The notes below the pieces were generated by a model that saw only the letters and a list, made by a program, of their open reading frames with translations, made no database searches and was not told where the DNA came from. A stretch of 64,000 nucleotides of DNA from Eubacteriales bacterium (GTDB lineage Bacteria > Bacillota > Clostridia > Tissierellales > GPF-1). Each line of letters opens with the position of its first letter. Position 1 is the first letter of the stretch. A program made the translations under genes and the position numbers. This document shows positions 53,292-61,921 of the stretch, one piece after another. The DNA is taken from contig DAOUQF010000004.1 of NCBI GenBank assembly GCA_030625815.1, forward strand, positions 1 through 64,000, given 5' to 3'.

Positions 53292-54977
53292 CTACATACT
53301 TCCCAAGACACGGTTCAATTCGTCGACACTCGTCAGCCCTTTCTTGATCAACTCGATACAGCTGTCCTTCAACGTCAGGTATCCCCTGCGTTTCAGAAGA
53401 TTCAACATCTCATCTTCCTGCATGCCGGTATAAACCAATGATCTTGCATACTCGTCCAACAAGAAGATCTCATAGACTGCTGTTCGGCCTTCATAACCCG
53501 TGCCGCCGCACTCAAAGCATCCCTTTGCGCGATACAGGGTTCGCGGCTCTTCCAGATCCATGGCACGCACTTCAAACTCGCTGCTCTCGTAGGCCTCCCT
53601 GCAATTCGGACATAATTTCCGCACCAGGCGTTGCGCAATAATCCCCTTCAGGGAAGACGCCACCAAATACGAAGGCACGCCCATATCTGTCAATCGAGTT
53701 ACCGTGGACAAAGCACTATTCGTATGGATGGTAGACAACACCAAGTGACCCGTAATAGCCGACTTAATCGCAATTTCCGCAGTCTCGTTATCTCGAATCT
53801 CACCAACCATGATGATGTCCGGATCCTGTCGCAAAATTGATCGAAGCCCTTTTGAGAAGGTCATTCCTGCCTTTTCGTGAACCTGCACCTGATTGACTCC
53901 ATGCAGCTTATATTCCACCGGATCTTCCAAGGTGACGATGTTTTTTGAGGAGGTATTCAATTCATTCAATACAGCATACAAAGTTGTTGTTTTACCGCTG
54001 CCTGTAGGTCCAGTAACGAGGATGATTCCATTCTGTCCACTGATTAAGCGGTGAAACGGATTGACGTGTTCTTCCATAAGACCCAGTTCTTCAACACTGC
54101 GAAGGCTGACAGACCGGTCTAGGATACGGATAACAACCTTTTCTCCGTATACCGTCGGCAAGGTCGATACACGCAAGTCAATGCTCTTGTTGTTGATAAC
54201 CAGTTCGATTCGACCATCCTGAGGAACACGGCGTTCCGCAATATCCATGGAGGACATAATTTTAATTCGAGCAACGATGGCTGGCAACGAGGCCAAGTCG
54301 GGATGCATGATTTCACGCAAAATCCCATCCACCCGGGTACGCACCCGAACTTCACTGGCAGTAGGTTCGATATGAATATCACTTGCTTTCAGGTTAACCG
54401 CTTGAGTAATCACCGTATTCACCAATCGCACGATCGGTGCGTTATCGATGGAGTTCGCTAAATCCTCTGTACTTAAACTCTCCGGTTTCACCTCTTCAAC
54501 GGAAAACTCATCAACGATTTCATCAATGGCTTCTCGCGCCGTGATATTGGTATACAATTGATTGATATACTTCATGATCTTGTCTTTTTTGGAGATTGCA
54601 ACTTTAATCTCGTATCCCGAAATAATATGAAGATCTTCGATCGCAAATACGTTGAGTGGATCTTCCATGGTGACCGTCAATTGATTCCCATCTTTTTTCA
54701 GAGCCAGCACCGTATATTTTCGCGCAATCTTCTCCGGCACGTAATAGACCACTTCCAAGTCAAACTTATACTTGTCCAGGTTGATGTAGTCGATCCCCTG
54801 CTGATACACCAAGGTATTGATGATCTCATTCTCCGTCACATACCCAAGATCCTGAAGCGTTTCTCCCAATTTCCCGCCATTCCGTTTTTGCGTTGCCAGG
54901 GCATCATTCAATTGATCATCTGTTATAATGCCGTTTTCAATTAACAAATCACCTAATCGCAGCTTATGTACACTCAT
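53292..54977 (-). CDS. pilB: pilus extension ATPase PilB
   Basis: 561-aa GspE/PilB motor for pilus assembly. The N-terminal MshEN domain (about 1-150; RLGDLLIENGIITDDQL) is known in relatives to bind c-di-GMP. The ATPase core has GPTGSGKTTTLY near 325 and VGEIRDNETAEIA near 390. A four-Cys zinc site (CPNC, CFECGG) lies near 455-500. First gene of the pilus operon, with GGGGGTGAG upstream. Confidence 0.95.
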   Translation of the reverse strand: MSVHKLRLGDLLIENGIITDDQLNDALATQKRNGGKLGETLQDLGYVTENEIINTLVYQQGIDYINLDKYKFDLEVVYYVPEKIARKYTVLALKKDGNQLTVTMEDPLNVFAIEDLHIISGYEIKVAISKKDKIMKYINQLYTNITAREAIDEIVDEFSVEEVKPESLSTEDLANSIDNAPIVRLVNTVITQAVNLKASDIHIEPTASEVRVRTRVDGILREIMHPDLASLPAIVARIKIMSSMDIAERRVPQDGRIELVINNKSIDLRVSTLPTVYGEKVVIRILDRSVSLRSVEELGLMEEHVNPFHRLISGQNGIILVTGPTGSGKTTTLYAVLNELNTSSKNIVTLEDPVEYKLHGVNQVQVHEKAGMTFSKGLRSILRQDPDIIMVGEIRDNETAEIAIKSAITGHLVLSTIHTNSALSTVTRLTDMGVPSYLVASSLKGIIAQRLVRKLCPNCREAYESSEFEVRAMDLEEPRTLYRAKGCFECGGTGYEGRTAVYEIFLLDEYARSLVYTGMQEDEMLNLLKRRGYLTLKDSCIELIKKGLTSVDELNRVLGSM

Positions 54978-54995
54978 TTTCTCACCCCCGTATTC

Positions 54996-55017
54996 AAAAA
55001 ACGGTCACAAGACCGCT
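54996..55017 (-). terminator. terminator-like hairpin in the pilus operon leader
   Basis: On the minus strand AGCGGTC/GACCGTT (7 bp, one G-U) closes a TTGT loop and runs into six T, between the pilB promoter and its ribosome binding site. It could attenuate the operon. Confidence 0.65.
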
Positions 55018-55031
55018 ATTTTGTTAGTTTC

Positions 55032-55060
55032 ATTATATTCCTTTAGGAAAACAGTGTCAA
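55032..55060 (-). promoter_or_regulatory. pilus operon promoter
   Basis: Perfect TTGACA (55055-55060), 17-bp spacer and perfect TATAAT (55032-55037) on the minus strand. The -35 lies just beyond the end of yqeG. The predicted start is about 55025, leaving a roughly 50-nt leader. Confidence 0.9.
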
Positions 55061-55061
55061 T

Positions 55062-55571
55062 TTACCAGGATTTGTTCTTTCCATAAACAAACCCTTTTCT
55101 TATCAATCCTTCCAGCTTTCGATTGATTTTCGTCTTCAATAAATCACCTTTGGCAACCGGATCCACCAACACGGACAGGAATCCCATTTGATTGGCCAGC
55201 CAAACATCGGTAAATACTTGATCGCCAATAAATACAATCCGATTTGGCGACGCTCCCAATTCCTTTGCGATTTGTCTGGTTCGGAAGGGCAAGGGTTTGT
55301 ATAAATTTGAAAAACCGGTTAATTTTGCTTCCTCACAAAAGTTTTTTACCCTTTCTTCTCCATTATTAGACAAAATATATATTTCCCAGCCCTCATTTTT
55401 TCGATTTTCCACCCACCTCAAGAATTTTTCTTCCGGAAAAGGCTTATCATAGGCAGAAACTGTATTGTCGAGATCACAAAAGAGGATGCGATACCCCTTC
55501 TCCCAGAATTCTTGACAGGGAAGATCATAAATGGATTTCAAGCATAGATGGGGCGTCCAATTCTCCATCAT
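55062..55571 (-). CDS. yqeG: YqeG-family HAD phosphatase
   Basis: 169-aa HAD-IIIA phosphatase. Motif I DLDNTVSAYD lies near residue 33, motif II SNNGEER near 68 and motif III GDQVFTDVWLAN near 116. YqeG relatives act on phosphatidylglycerol phosphate or related substrates, so it may complement pgsA, but this is inference. ATG 55571 follows the udk stop directly. It usually sits elsewhere (beside yqeH) in Bacillus. Confidence 0.87.
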   Translation of the reverse strand: MMENWTPHLCLKSIYDLPCQEFWEKGYRILFCDLDNTVSAYDKPFPEEKFLRWVENRKNEGWEIYILSNNGEERVKNFCEEAKLTGFSNLYKPLPFRTRQIAKELGASPNRIVFIGDQVFTDVWLANQMGFLSVLVDPVAKGDLLKTKINRKLEGLIRKGFVYGKNKSW

Positions 55572-55572
55572 C

Positions 55573-56196
55573 CTATTTCCCTTCTAAAATTGATTGCACT
55601 TTTGTTACCATCAAGTCAATCGCAACTTTATTGTACCCGCCTTCTGGGATAATCAAGTCCGCATAGCGTTTGCTCGGTTCAACAAATTGCAAATGCGCCG
55701 GCCGGACAGTTGTCATATACTGTTGAATCACAGAATCCAACGATCGTCCCCGATATTTCATATCCCGTTGAATGCGTCGAATCACACGAACATCCGGGTC
55801 TGTATCAACAAATACTTTGATGTCCAGCAAATCTCGAATTCGCGGATCTTCGTACAACAAGATTCCTTCTAGAATCACGATGTCTCTAGGCTCCACAAGA
55901 ATAGTTTCCTTTTTGCGATTATGGATTTCAAAGTCGTAAATCGGTTTCTCTACTGCTTGCCCTTCGCCTAAACACTTCAAATGTTCAATAAGCAAATCAT
56001 TGTCGAAGGCTAACGGGTGATCGTAATTTGTCTTTACACGATCCTCGTAAGAGAGCTCCGATTGATCTCGATAATAGGAGTCCTGCTCAATCACAGCAAC
56101 AGAGCTTGCTGGCATCGATTGGAACACCGCCCGCGCTACCGTGCTTTTTCCAGAGCCAGTTCCCCCGGCAATCCCAATAAAAACTGGTTTTTTCAT
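55573..56196 (-). CDS. udk: uridine kinase
   Basis: 207-aa P-loop kinase of pyrimidine salvage that phosphorylates uridine and cytidine. [12 protein letters not shown] lies near 8-19, and the uridine-binding YDHPLAFD near 59. It overlaps the U32 gene stop (ATGA), with AAAGGAG upstream. The mltG-trmR-U32-udk order is conserved in Firmicutes. Confidence 0.95.
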   Translation of the reverse strand: MKKPVFIGIAGGTGSGKSTVARAVFQSMPASSVAVIEQDSYYRDQSELSYEDRVKTNYDHPLAFDNDLLIEHLKCLGEGQAVEKPIYDFEIHNRKKETILVEPRDIVILEGILLYEDPRIRDLLDIKVFVDTDPDVRVIRRIQRDMKYRGRSLDSVIQQYMTTVRPAHLQFVEPSKRYADLIIPEGGYNKVAIDLMVTKVQSILEGK

Positions 56197-57425
56197 TCTG
56201 TCATCTCCTTTGCTTTTCTTAAAAAATCTCCTGTTTGGAGTGGTTCTGACGTTTCCAAGCGAATTCTCTGTTTCGGATGAGGGGCGCAGTCCATTGCCTC
56301 TCCCGATTCATTCCATATTTTTGTAACCACAAACTGGCCTGCATGATTCCCCGGTCCAAAATACTCCACCGTATCTCCAACGGAAAATTTGTTACGCTGC
56401 TCAACCAAAATCGTGTTTCCATCCAATCTTTCCAGTACAAGCCCAATAAAATCATGGGTTCGAATATAATGATTGTTTTGGTACAATTGTGCTTCTTCGC
56501 CCGCTTTTCCAAATAAAAATCCTGTGGTAAAATCGCGATGGCTCACTTTGCGCAATTCATCCATCCACTCATCTTTACATTTATACCCAATTGGATCCAA
56601 AAGATAAGCATCAATTGCCAATCGATACGCACGAACAATAGTTGCCACATAATATTGACTTTTCATTCTGCCTTCAATCTTCAAGCTAGTCACTCCCGCC
56701 TCAATATACTCCTTCAAATATGGCAAGAGACAGAGATCTTTCGAATTTAAAATATAGGTGCCCCGCTCGTCTTCTTCGACGGGGAAATATTCATTGGGTC
56801 GCTGTTCTTCCACCAAGTGATAACTCCAGCGGCAGGCTTGCGCGCAATTCCCTCGGTTGGCATCACGACCTGTCATATAATTGCTCAAAAGGCACCGACC
56901 GGAGTACGCCATGCACATCGCGCCATGCACAAAACTCTCAACTTCCATATCCTCCGGAAGCTGTTCCGAGATGCTTCTCATTTCGTCAAGGGTCACTTCT
57001 CTTGCAGTGACAATCCTTTTGACGCCCTGTTGATGCCAAAATTTTGCCGCATAGGCATTGGTAGTGTTTGCCTGCGTCGACAAATGCACTTCCATTTCAG
57101 GAACACTCTGGCGAACCACCATTAAGATTCCAGGATCGGAAACAATCACTGCATCGACTTCGATTCGAGCAAGGTCCAAAAGATATTCTTCCAGCCCTTC
57201 AAAATCCTCTTGATGCGCATAGATATTCAAGGTGACATAGACCTTTGCCTGATGCTCGTGGGCAAACACAACCCCTTCGCGCATTTCTTCAATCGAAAAA
57301 TTCTTTGATTGCGCCCGCAGCCCAAACCGCTGGCCGCCCATATATACAGCATCCGCACCATAAAGCACTGCCGTCTTCAATTTATCCAAATTACCTGCTG
57401 GTGCCAATAATTCTAATTTTTTCAT
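56193..57425 (-). CDS. trhP: U32-family protein, tRNA uridine 5-hydroxylation (TrhP/YrrO-like)
   Basis: 410-aa peptidase U32 family protein. [23 protein letters not shown] at the N-terminus is typical. The U32 signature with cysteines [16 protein letters not shown] lies near 163-178, followed by two more cysteines (NCAQACRW), consistent with a metal/cluster site. Members TrhP/RlhA carry out prephenate-dependent 5-hydroxylation of U34 in tRNA. TrmR, encoded next door, methylates that product. B. subtilis has two U32 genes here; this locus has one. Confidence 0.88.
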   Translation of the reverse strand: MKKLELLAPAGNLDKLKTAVLYGADAVYMGGQRFGLRAQSKNFSIEEMREGVVFAHEHQAKVYVTLNIYAHQEDFEGLEEYLLDLARIEVDAVIVSDPGILMVVRQSVPEMEVHLSTQANTTNAYAAKFWHQQGVKRIVTAREVTLDEMRSISEQLPEDMEVESFVHGAMCMAYSGRCLLSNYMTGRDANRGNCAQACRWSYHLVEEQRPNEYFPVEEDERGTYILNSKDLCLLPYLKEYIEAGVTSLKIEGRMKSQYYVATIVRAYRLAIDAYLLDPIGYKCKDEWMDELRKVSHRDFTTGFLFGKAGEEAQLYQNNHYIRTHDFIGLVLERLDGNTILVEQRNKFSVGDTVEYFGPGNHAGQFVVTKIWNESGEAMDCAPHPKQRIRLETSEPLQTGDFLRKAKEMTE

Positions 57426-57427
57426 CG

Positions 57428-58045
57428 TTATCCTCTCTTTACAGAAATCGAAATGCCATCATCGATGGATAAGATTCGCGTTTCCAAGTCTGGGTGATTC
57501 CGTAGCGTTTCATGAAAAGCCTTCAGCTTTTTTATCATCGTGCGATACCGTTTCGGCACTTCTTCCGCTTCAACAAATCCGTGGAATAGCATATTGTCGC
57601 AAATCACAACGCCTCCGGGACGAATCCGTTTGATGGAATCTTCAAAAAATCTGCCATATTGCCCCTTCGCCGCATCGATAAAGACCAAATCATATTCTTC
57701 AGTCATCTCGGGAATCAACTCCAAAGCGTCTCCTTCATGCAGAACAATCTGCCCAACCAGCTCAAATTGCTGAATATTGGAACGTGCTTCTCTTGCCCGC
57801 TCCGGATCTTTTTCAATGGTATCGATTTTTGAATTCGGACTAACAAGAGCCATTCGTATCGCAGAATATCCGACGGCAGCCCCAACCTCTAAAATTCGAT
57901 CAGGCTTTAATAAGAGCAACCATGAATCAATCACCTTCGCGGCCTCATCCAATAGAATTGGTACGCGATCCTCCTTGGCCTGCTTATACAGGCTCTGCAT
58001 CATACTCCGTTTTTCATCATTCTTGATCCAAAGAAAATCTTCCAC
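57428..58045 (-). CDS. trmR: tRNA 5-hydroxyuridine methyltransferase TrmR
   Basis: 205-aa class I O-methyltransferase (COMT-like). The SAM motif is LEVGAAVGYSAIRMAL near 49, and the metal-binding FIDAAKGQY near 122 and CDNMLFHG near 147. TrmR turns ho5U34 into mo5U34, which widens wobble decoding. The start is GTG 58045, overlapping the mltG stop. The tight linkage to the U32 gene supports the assignment over other O-methyltransferases. Confidence 0.87.
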   Translation of the reverse strand: MEDFLWIKNDEKRSMMQSLYKQAKEDRVPILLDEAAKVIDSWLLLLKPDRILEVGAAVGYSAIRMALVSPNSKIDTIEKDPERAREARSNIQQFELVGQIVLHEGDALELIPEMTEEYDLVFIDAAKGQYGRFFEDSIKRIRPGGVVICDNMLFHGFVEAEEVPKRYRTMIKKLKAFHETLRNHPDLETRILSIDDGISISVKRG

Positions 58046-59058
58046 TATTCCGTTCCTGCTTTCTCTCTCGCTGCGTGAGTTGCAGCCAAATGCTCTTTAT
58101 AGGTTTCTGTAAATGTGTGGGTGCCTGTTCCATCCAGGTTTGAGGTGAAGAACAGGTAGCTTGTCTCAACAGGCGACAGGGCAGCCTGAAGGGCTGTTTT
58201 GCCTGGAGACCCAACAGGTCCCGGAGGAAATCCCGCATACATATAGGTGTTAAAGGGAGAATCGATTTCCAAATCAACATTCAATAGCCGTTCTTTTCGT
58301 TCACCCAACAAATACTGAATGGTTGCACAGGATTGAAGCGGCATCTCAATCTCGATACGATTGAGAAAAACCGATGCAATCACAGGAAATTCCTCAGCCA
58401 CCTTGCCCTCGCCCTGAATCATGGAAGCCAGTGTTGTCATCTGGTTCAGATTCGAAAAATCATTCTCCGTCAAGGCTCCGTATACCTGAACAAATTGATG
58501 AATCATCTTTGTGAGAATTTGCTCCTCCGAGACATCCGTGAAGAACTCATAGGTTTCCGGGAACAGAATTCCCTCCAAGGAGTTAAATCCCTGCACTTCC
58601 TTCGGAAAATCTTGATTTGACAACCATGCTTCATCGGCTAGAATCGATTCATAGCCTTCCGCTGTGCCGAGATTGTGATCCAATAAAACTTGAGTAATCT
58701 CACCCAAGGTATAGCCCTCAGGAATCGTCACACGAACAGTTTCCCGTAAAACCCCAGGACCTTCCGTCAATCCTTGCATCAAAGCTTCCAAGGGCTGATC
58801 GTTTCGCACTTGATAAGTTCCCGGACGAAACTGACTCTCCAAGCCTGTTTGCTTGGCGATGTAACGAAACGCATATTGGCTGCGGATCACGCCGGCAGAT
58901 TCCAATCCCTGAGCAATCATCGCTCCGCTCGCGCCCTCCAGAACCACAAAGGATTCTTCCATTCCATTCCCGGCCGAAGCAACGGGTTGAAATTGCAGAT
59001 ACCCGTATCCGCCAACTCCAAGTACTATGAGCAATAAAAAAACGAAACCTTTCTTCAT
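58045..59058 (-). CDS. mltG: endolytic murein transglycosylase MltG
   Basis: 337-aa membrane-anchored YceG-like enzyme. The N-terminal helix (about 3-20) is followed by a LysM-like subdomain (EGYTLGEITQVLLDHN near 117) and the catalytic domain with Glu in ASMIQGEGK near 208. Conserved PLQSCATIQYLLG and FNTYMYAGFPPGPVGSPG follow. It cuts nascent glycan strands to terminate them. GGGGGA lies before ATG 59058. Confidence 0.93.
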   Translation of the reverse strand: MKKGFVFLLLIVLGVGGYGYLQFQPVASAGNGMEESFVVLEGASGAMIAQGLESAGVIRSQYAFRYIAKQTGLESQFRPGTYQVRNDQPLEALMQGLTEGPGVLRETVRVTIPEGYTLGEITQVLLDHNLGTAEGYESILADEAWLSNQDFPKEVQGFNSLEGILFPETYEFFTDVSEEQILTKMIHQFVQVYGALTENDFSNLNQMTTLASMIQGEGKVAEEFPVIASVFLNRIEIEMPLQSCATIQYLLGERKERLLNVDLEIDSPFNTYMYAGFPPGPVGSPGKTALQAALSPVETSYLFFTSNLDGTGTHTFTETYKEHLAATHAAREKAGTE

Positions 59059-59077
59059 CTTCTTTCCCCCAACATAG

Positions 59078-59107
59078 AAATAACCAGACAGCTACATCTG
59101 GTCATTT
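59078..59107 (-). terminator. hairpin between rnjA and mltG
   Basis: An 11-bp stem (AAATGACCAGA with TCTGGTTATTT, one G-U) around an 8-nt loop lies on the minus strand. No T-run follows, so it is more likely a processing or stabilising hairpin than a strong terminator. Confidence 0.45.
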
Positions 59108-59135
59108 CTTCCTTTTTAATCTCTACAATCGTTTC

Positions 59136-60800
59136 TTATACATCCATGATAACTGGTAAAATCATTGGATTTCTCTTGATCTTCTCATAAATATAGTTAC
59201 GCAAACCCTCTTTGATCTTGGCCTTGATCGTTGACCAGTCCGTAATCTTTTTGGTTTCACATTCTTTCAATACCTTTAAAACAACTTTCCGGGCGCCTAC
59301 CATTAAATCTTCCGATTCACGCACATATACAAATCCCCTTGATACAATATCAGGACCCGAGACTGTTTTTGCAGTCTTCTTGTCGATCGTTACCACGACT
59401 ATAATCAAACCGTCTTCAGACAAGTGCTTGCGGTCCCGCAATACAATATTTCCAACATCACCGACTCCAAGACCATCAACAAGAATTTTCCCTGCAGTCA
59501 CTGTTCCTGTCGCTTTCGCTGACTTCTTTGTCAGTTCTATAACGGTTCCGTTTACACCAGTCAAAATATTTTCTGTCGGCATGCCCATGGAAATCGCCAA
59601 ATCCGCATGTGCTTTCAAATGCACCTGTTCCCCATGCACCGGCATAAAAAACTTCGGTTGCAAGAGCGCTTGGATCAGCTTGCACTCCTCGCGGCAGGCA
59701 TGTCCGGAAACATGGATATCGGCATTGCGATCATGGATGACCGTAACCCCTTTTTCCACCAACAGATTTATGATCTTTGAAATGGGCTTTTCATTCCCGG
59801 GAATCGGGCTAGCACTTAACATCACTGTATCGCCTGGAATCAATTCCATATTGCGATGCATGTTTGCTGCAAGGCGAGAAAGCGCCGACATGGGCTCTCC
59901 TTGACTGCCGGTTGAGATAACACAAACTTCTTCATTCGGATATTTCCCAATATCCCGCAACTCGATGATAGCGCCCTTGGGATATTTCAAATAGCCCAAT
60001 TCCGTGGCAACTCCGGAAACATTCAGCATGCTTCTTCCGGAAAATGCCACCTTCCGATTAAATCGAACCGCCGCGTTGATAATTTGTTGCACCCGATGCA
60101 CATTGGAAGCGAAACTTGCCACAATAATGCGGCCCTCCGCTTGCATAAACTGCGCTTCAAGAGCTTCTCCAACCGTTTTTTCAGACTGGGTATAGCCCTC
60201 TCGAATTGCATTCGTGCTGTCAGCCATTAAAAGGGTAACCCCTTTGTTTCCCAGCTCCGCCAATCGAGCAAAATCCATCGGCTCGCCGATAATCGGCGTA
60301 TAGTCAATCTTGAAGTCTCCCGTATGCACAATCACCCCTGCCGGCGTATGCAAGGCTATGGCAAAAGCGTCGGGAATGCTATGGTTGACATTGATGAATT
60401 CAGCCTTGAACGGGCCGACGGCGATGGTGTCGCCCGCATGGACTCGATTCAATTCAACATCAGTTAATCCATGTTCTTTCAATTTGTTCTCCACCAACCC
60501 CAGGGTCATTCTTGACCCGAAGATCGGCACATTGATTTTCTTTAAAAAATACGGCAGAGCACCGATATGGTCCTCGTGGCCGTGGGTCAATAAAATCCCC
60601 TTCACACGATGTTTGTTTTGTTCCAAATACGTAAAATCCGGAATAACAACATCAATGCCTAGCATTTCATCTTCTGGAAATGTCATTCCTACATCGATAA
60701 TGACAATCTCATTTTTACACTCAAAAACCGTTAGGTTCTTTCCAATTTCGTTCATTCCCCCTAAGGGAATAATCTTGACTTTTGTCAAATTTTTTCTCAC
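59136..60800 (-). CDS. rnjA: ribonuclease J
   Basis: 554-aa metallo-beta-lactamase/beta-CASP RNase with 5'-3' exo- and endonuclease activity. The zinc motif HGHEDH lies near 76, GDFKIDYTPI near 163 and the C-terminal beta-CASP HVSGHA near 367. GTG 60800 is chosen: AAGGAG lies 8 bp upstream, whereas TTG 60806 is only 2 bp from it. It starts 2 bp after the fur stop. With rny it covers the two main Firmicute RNA-decay nucleases. Confidence 0.93.
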   Translation of the reverse strand: MRKNLTKVKIIPLGGMNEIGKNLTVFECKNEIVIIDVGMTFPEDEMLGIDVVIPDFTYLEQNKHRVKGILLTHGHEDHIGALPYFLKKINVPIFGSRMTLGLVENKLKEHGLTDVELNRVHAGDTIAVGPFKAEFINVNHSIPDAFAIALHTPAGVIVHTGDFKIDYTPIIGEPMDFARLAELGNKGVTLLMADSTNAIREGYTQSEKTVGEALEAQFMQAEGRIIVASFASNVHRVQQIINAAVRFNRKVAFSGRSMLNVSGVATELGYLKYPKGAIIELRDIGKYPNEEVCVISTGSQGEPMSALSRLAANMHRNMELIPGDTVMLSASPIPGNEKPISKIINLLVEKGVTVIHDRNADIHVSGHACREECKLIQALLQPKFFMPVHGEQVHLKAHADLAISMGMPTENILTGVNGTVIELTKKSAKATGTVTAGKILVDGLGVGDVGNIVLRDRKHLSEDGLIIVVVTIDKKTAKTVSGPDIVSRGFVYVRESEDLMVGARKVVLKVLKECETKKITDWSTIKAKIKEGLRNYIYEKIKRNPMILPVIMDV

Positions 60801-60802
60801 GT

Positions 60803-61258
60803 TCAATTCTCCTTTTTATTTGAACGGGCGTTCTGACAATACTTGCAAGTCCCAAAAAATTTTACGCTGTGATCTGTAATCTGAAATCCATTGTTTTCTT
60901 CAATCGATGCTTCCAATCCTTCCAACAAATCAATTTCTACTTCCTCAACCCGACCGCACTGCAAACAAATAAGATGATGGTGTTGATGCGCATTGCTCAT
61001 GCACAATTCGTATCGACTCAACCCGTCATTAAAATTCATCTTATACACAATGCCTAAATCTTCCATTAGTTGTAGGGTGCGATAAATCGTCGCAAGCCCA
61101 ATTTCAGGATATTTATCCTTCACCCGATCGTAAATTTCTTCAGGACTTGGATGTTCGTTTGAGCCCTCGTAGAGAACCTCAAAGATCACCCGTCTCTGTG
61201 TTGTCAGTTTATACCCGTTTTCCCTAAATATCTCTAGATATTGTTCTTTATTGTCCAT
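60803..61258 (-). CDS. fur: Fur-family metal-responsive repressor
   Basis: 151-aa regulator. The winged helix ends in GLATIYRTLQLMEDLGIV near 55. The metal region has NAHQHHHLICLQCGRVEEVE, and a second CxxC (CKYCQN) at the C-terminus forms the structural zinc site. It is Fur, Zur or PerR; the lack of a clear PerR pattern favours Fur or Zur. It sits between yrzB and rnjA. Confidence 0.88.
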   Translation of the reverse strand: MDNKEQYLEIFRENGYKLTTQRRVIFEVLYEGSNEHPSPEEIYDRVKDKYPEIGLATIYRTLQLMEDLGIVYKMNFNDGLSRYELCMSNAHQHHHLICLQCGRVEEVEIDLLEGLEASIEENNGFQITDHSVKFFGTCKYCQNARSNKKEN

Positions 61259-61273
61259 GTCATCCTCAGCTTC

Positions 61274-61501
61274 TTATGAATCCAAGTCCATTAAAATGAG
61301 GTCGCGCACCTCTTGGTATTCGCTTTCTGTCCCAATTTGCTCCAAGATCAATTCTTCACCATGCTCTTGAACGCGGAAAATAAAGGCTTCCCCGTCTTCA
61401 TCAAATTGAACCAAAGCATATTGTTTCTCCGAATACTCAAACATCTCAAGAATTTCAAGCTCTTGCTTGACTCCCTGGTCGTTCAAAAAGGTTCCTGTCA
61501 T
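61274..61501 (-). CDS. yrzB: DUF1292 (YrzB-like) protein
   Basis: 75-aa acidic protein of the DUF1292 family with the typical LEILEMFEYSEKQYALVQ and a Glu-rich C-terminus. Function unknown. It occurs in the conserved alaS-ireB-ruvX-yrzB series. It overlaps ruvX by 4 bp, with AAAGGAG upstream. Confidence 0.87.
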   Translation of the reverse strand: MTGTFLNDQGVKQELEILEMFEYSEKQYALVQFDEDGEAFIFRVQEHGEELILEQIGTESEYQEVRDLILMDLDS

Positions 61502-61920
61502 GCCTTGCTCCTTTCCAGATCCAATACTGTTTGCAATATTTGAACTGCCGCTACTTGATCAACAAATTGCTTTCGGTTTTCCCGACGAATGCCGCTTTCA
61601 ATCAAAATCTGCGTGGATCGACTCGTCGTCAGTCGCTCATCGGAAAACTCAACGAGAACATCGAATCTTTTCTTCAGTCCTTCTCCAAATTCCATGGCCT
61701 TTTCCGCTTGCAAACCAATGGAATTATCCATGTTCTTTGGCAATCCCACCACAATTTTTTCAATGTCATAAGAGTGAAGCAGGGCTGCAATTGCAGCATA
61801 ATCTTTCTTTTTTCCGATGCGTTTGATTGTTTTCACCGGCTGTGCCATCCATCTCATTTCATCGCTGATGGCAACGCCAATTGTTTTATCTCCAACATCT
61901 AACCCTAAATATCTACCCAT
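61498..61920 (-). CDS. ruvX: RuvX/YqgF Holliday junction resolvase-like nuclease
   Basis: 140-aa RNase H-fold protein. GLDVGDKTIGVAIS at the N-terminus has the first catalytic Asp, VVGLPKNMDNSIG near 61 and FSDERLTTSRS near 94 follow. YqgF in E. coli processes pre-16S rRNA; RuvX homologues also act on branched DNA. ATG 61920 (MGRYLGLD) is the family start; the in-frame extension upstream overlaps the next gene without a ribosome binding site. Confidence 0.93.
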   Translation of the reverse strand: MGRYLGLDVGDKTIGVAISDEMRWMAQPVKTIKRIGKKKDYAAIAALLHSYDIEKIVVGLPKNMDNSIGLQAEKAMEFGEGLKKRFDVLVEFSDERLTTSRSTQILIESGIRRENRKQFVDQVAAVQILQTVLDLERSKA

Positions 61921-61921
61921 T

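Noticed and set aside
54978-55025. c-di-GMP riboswitch before the pilus operon
   Set aside because: The leader is only about 50 nt, too short for either c-di-GMP aptamer class; only a small terminator-like hairpin is present.
59212-59904. 230-aa plus-strand frame
   Set aside because: Lies wholly antisense to the well-supported rnjA and shows no domain or start signal; codon-bias shadow.
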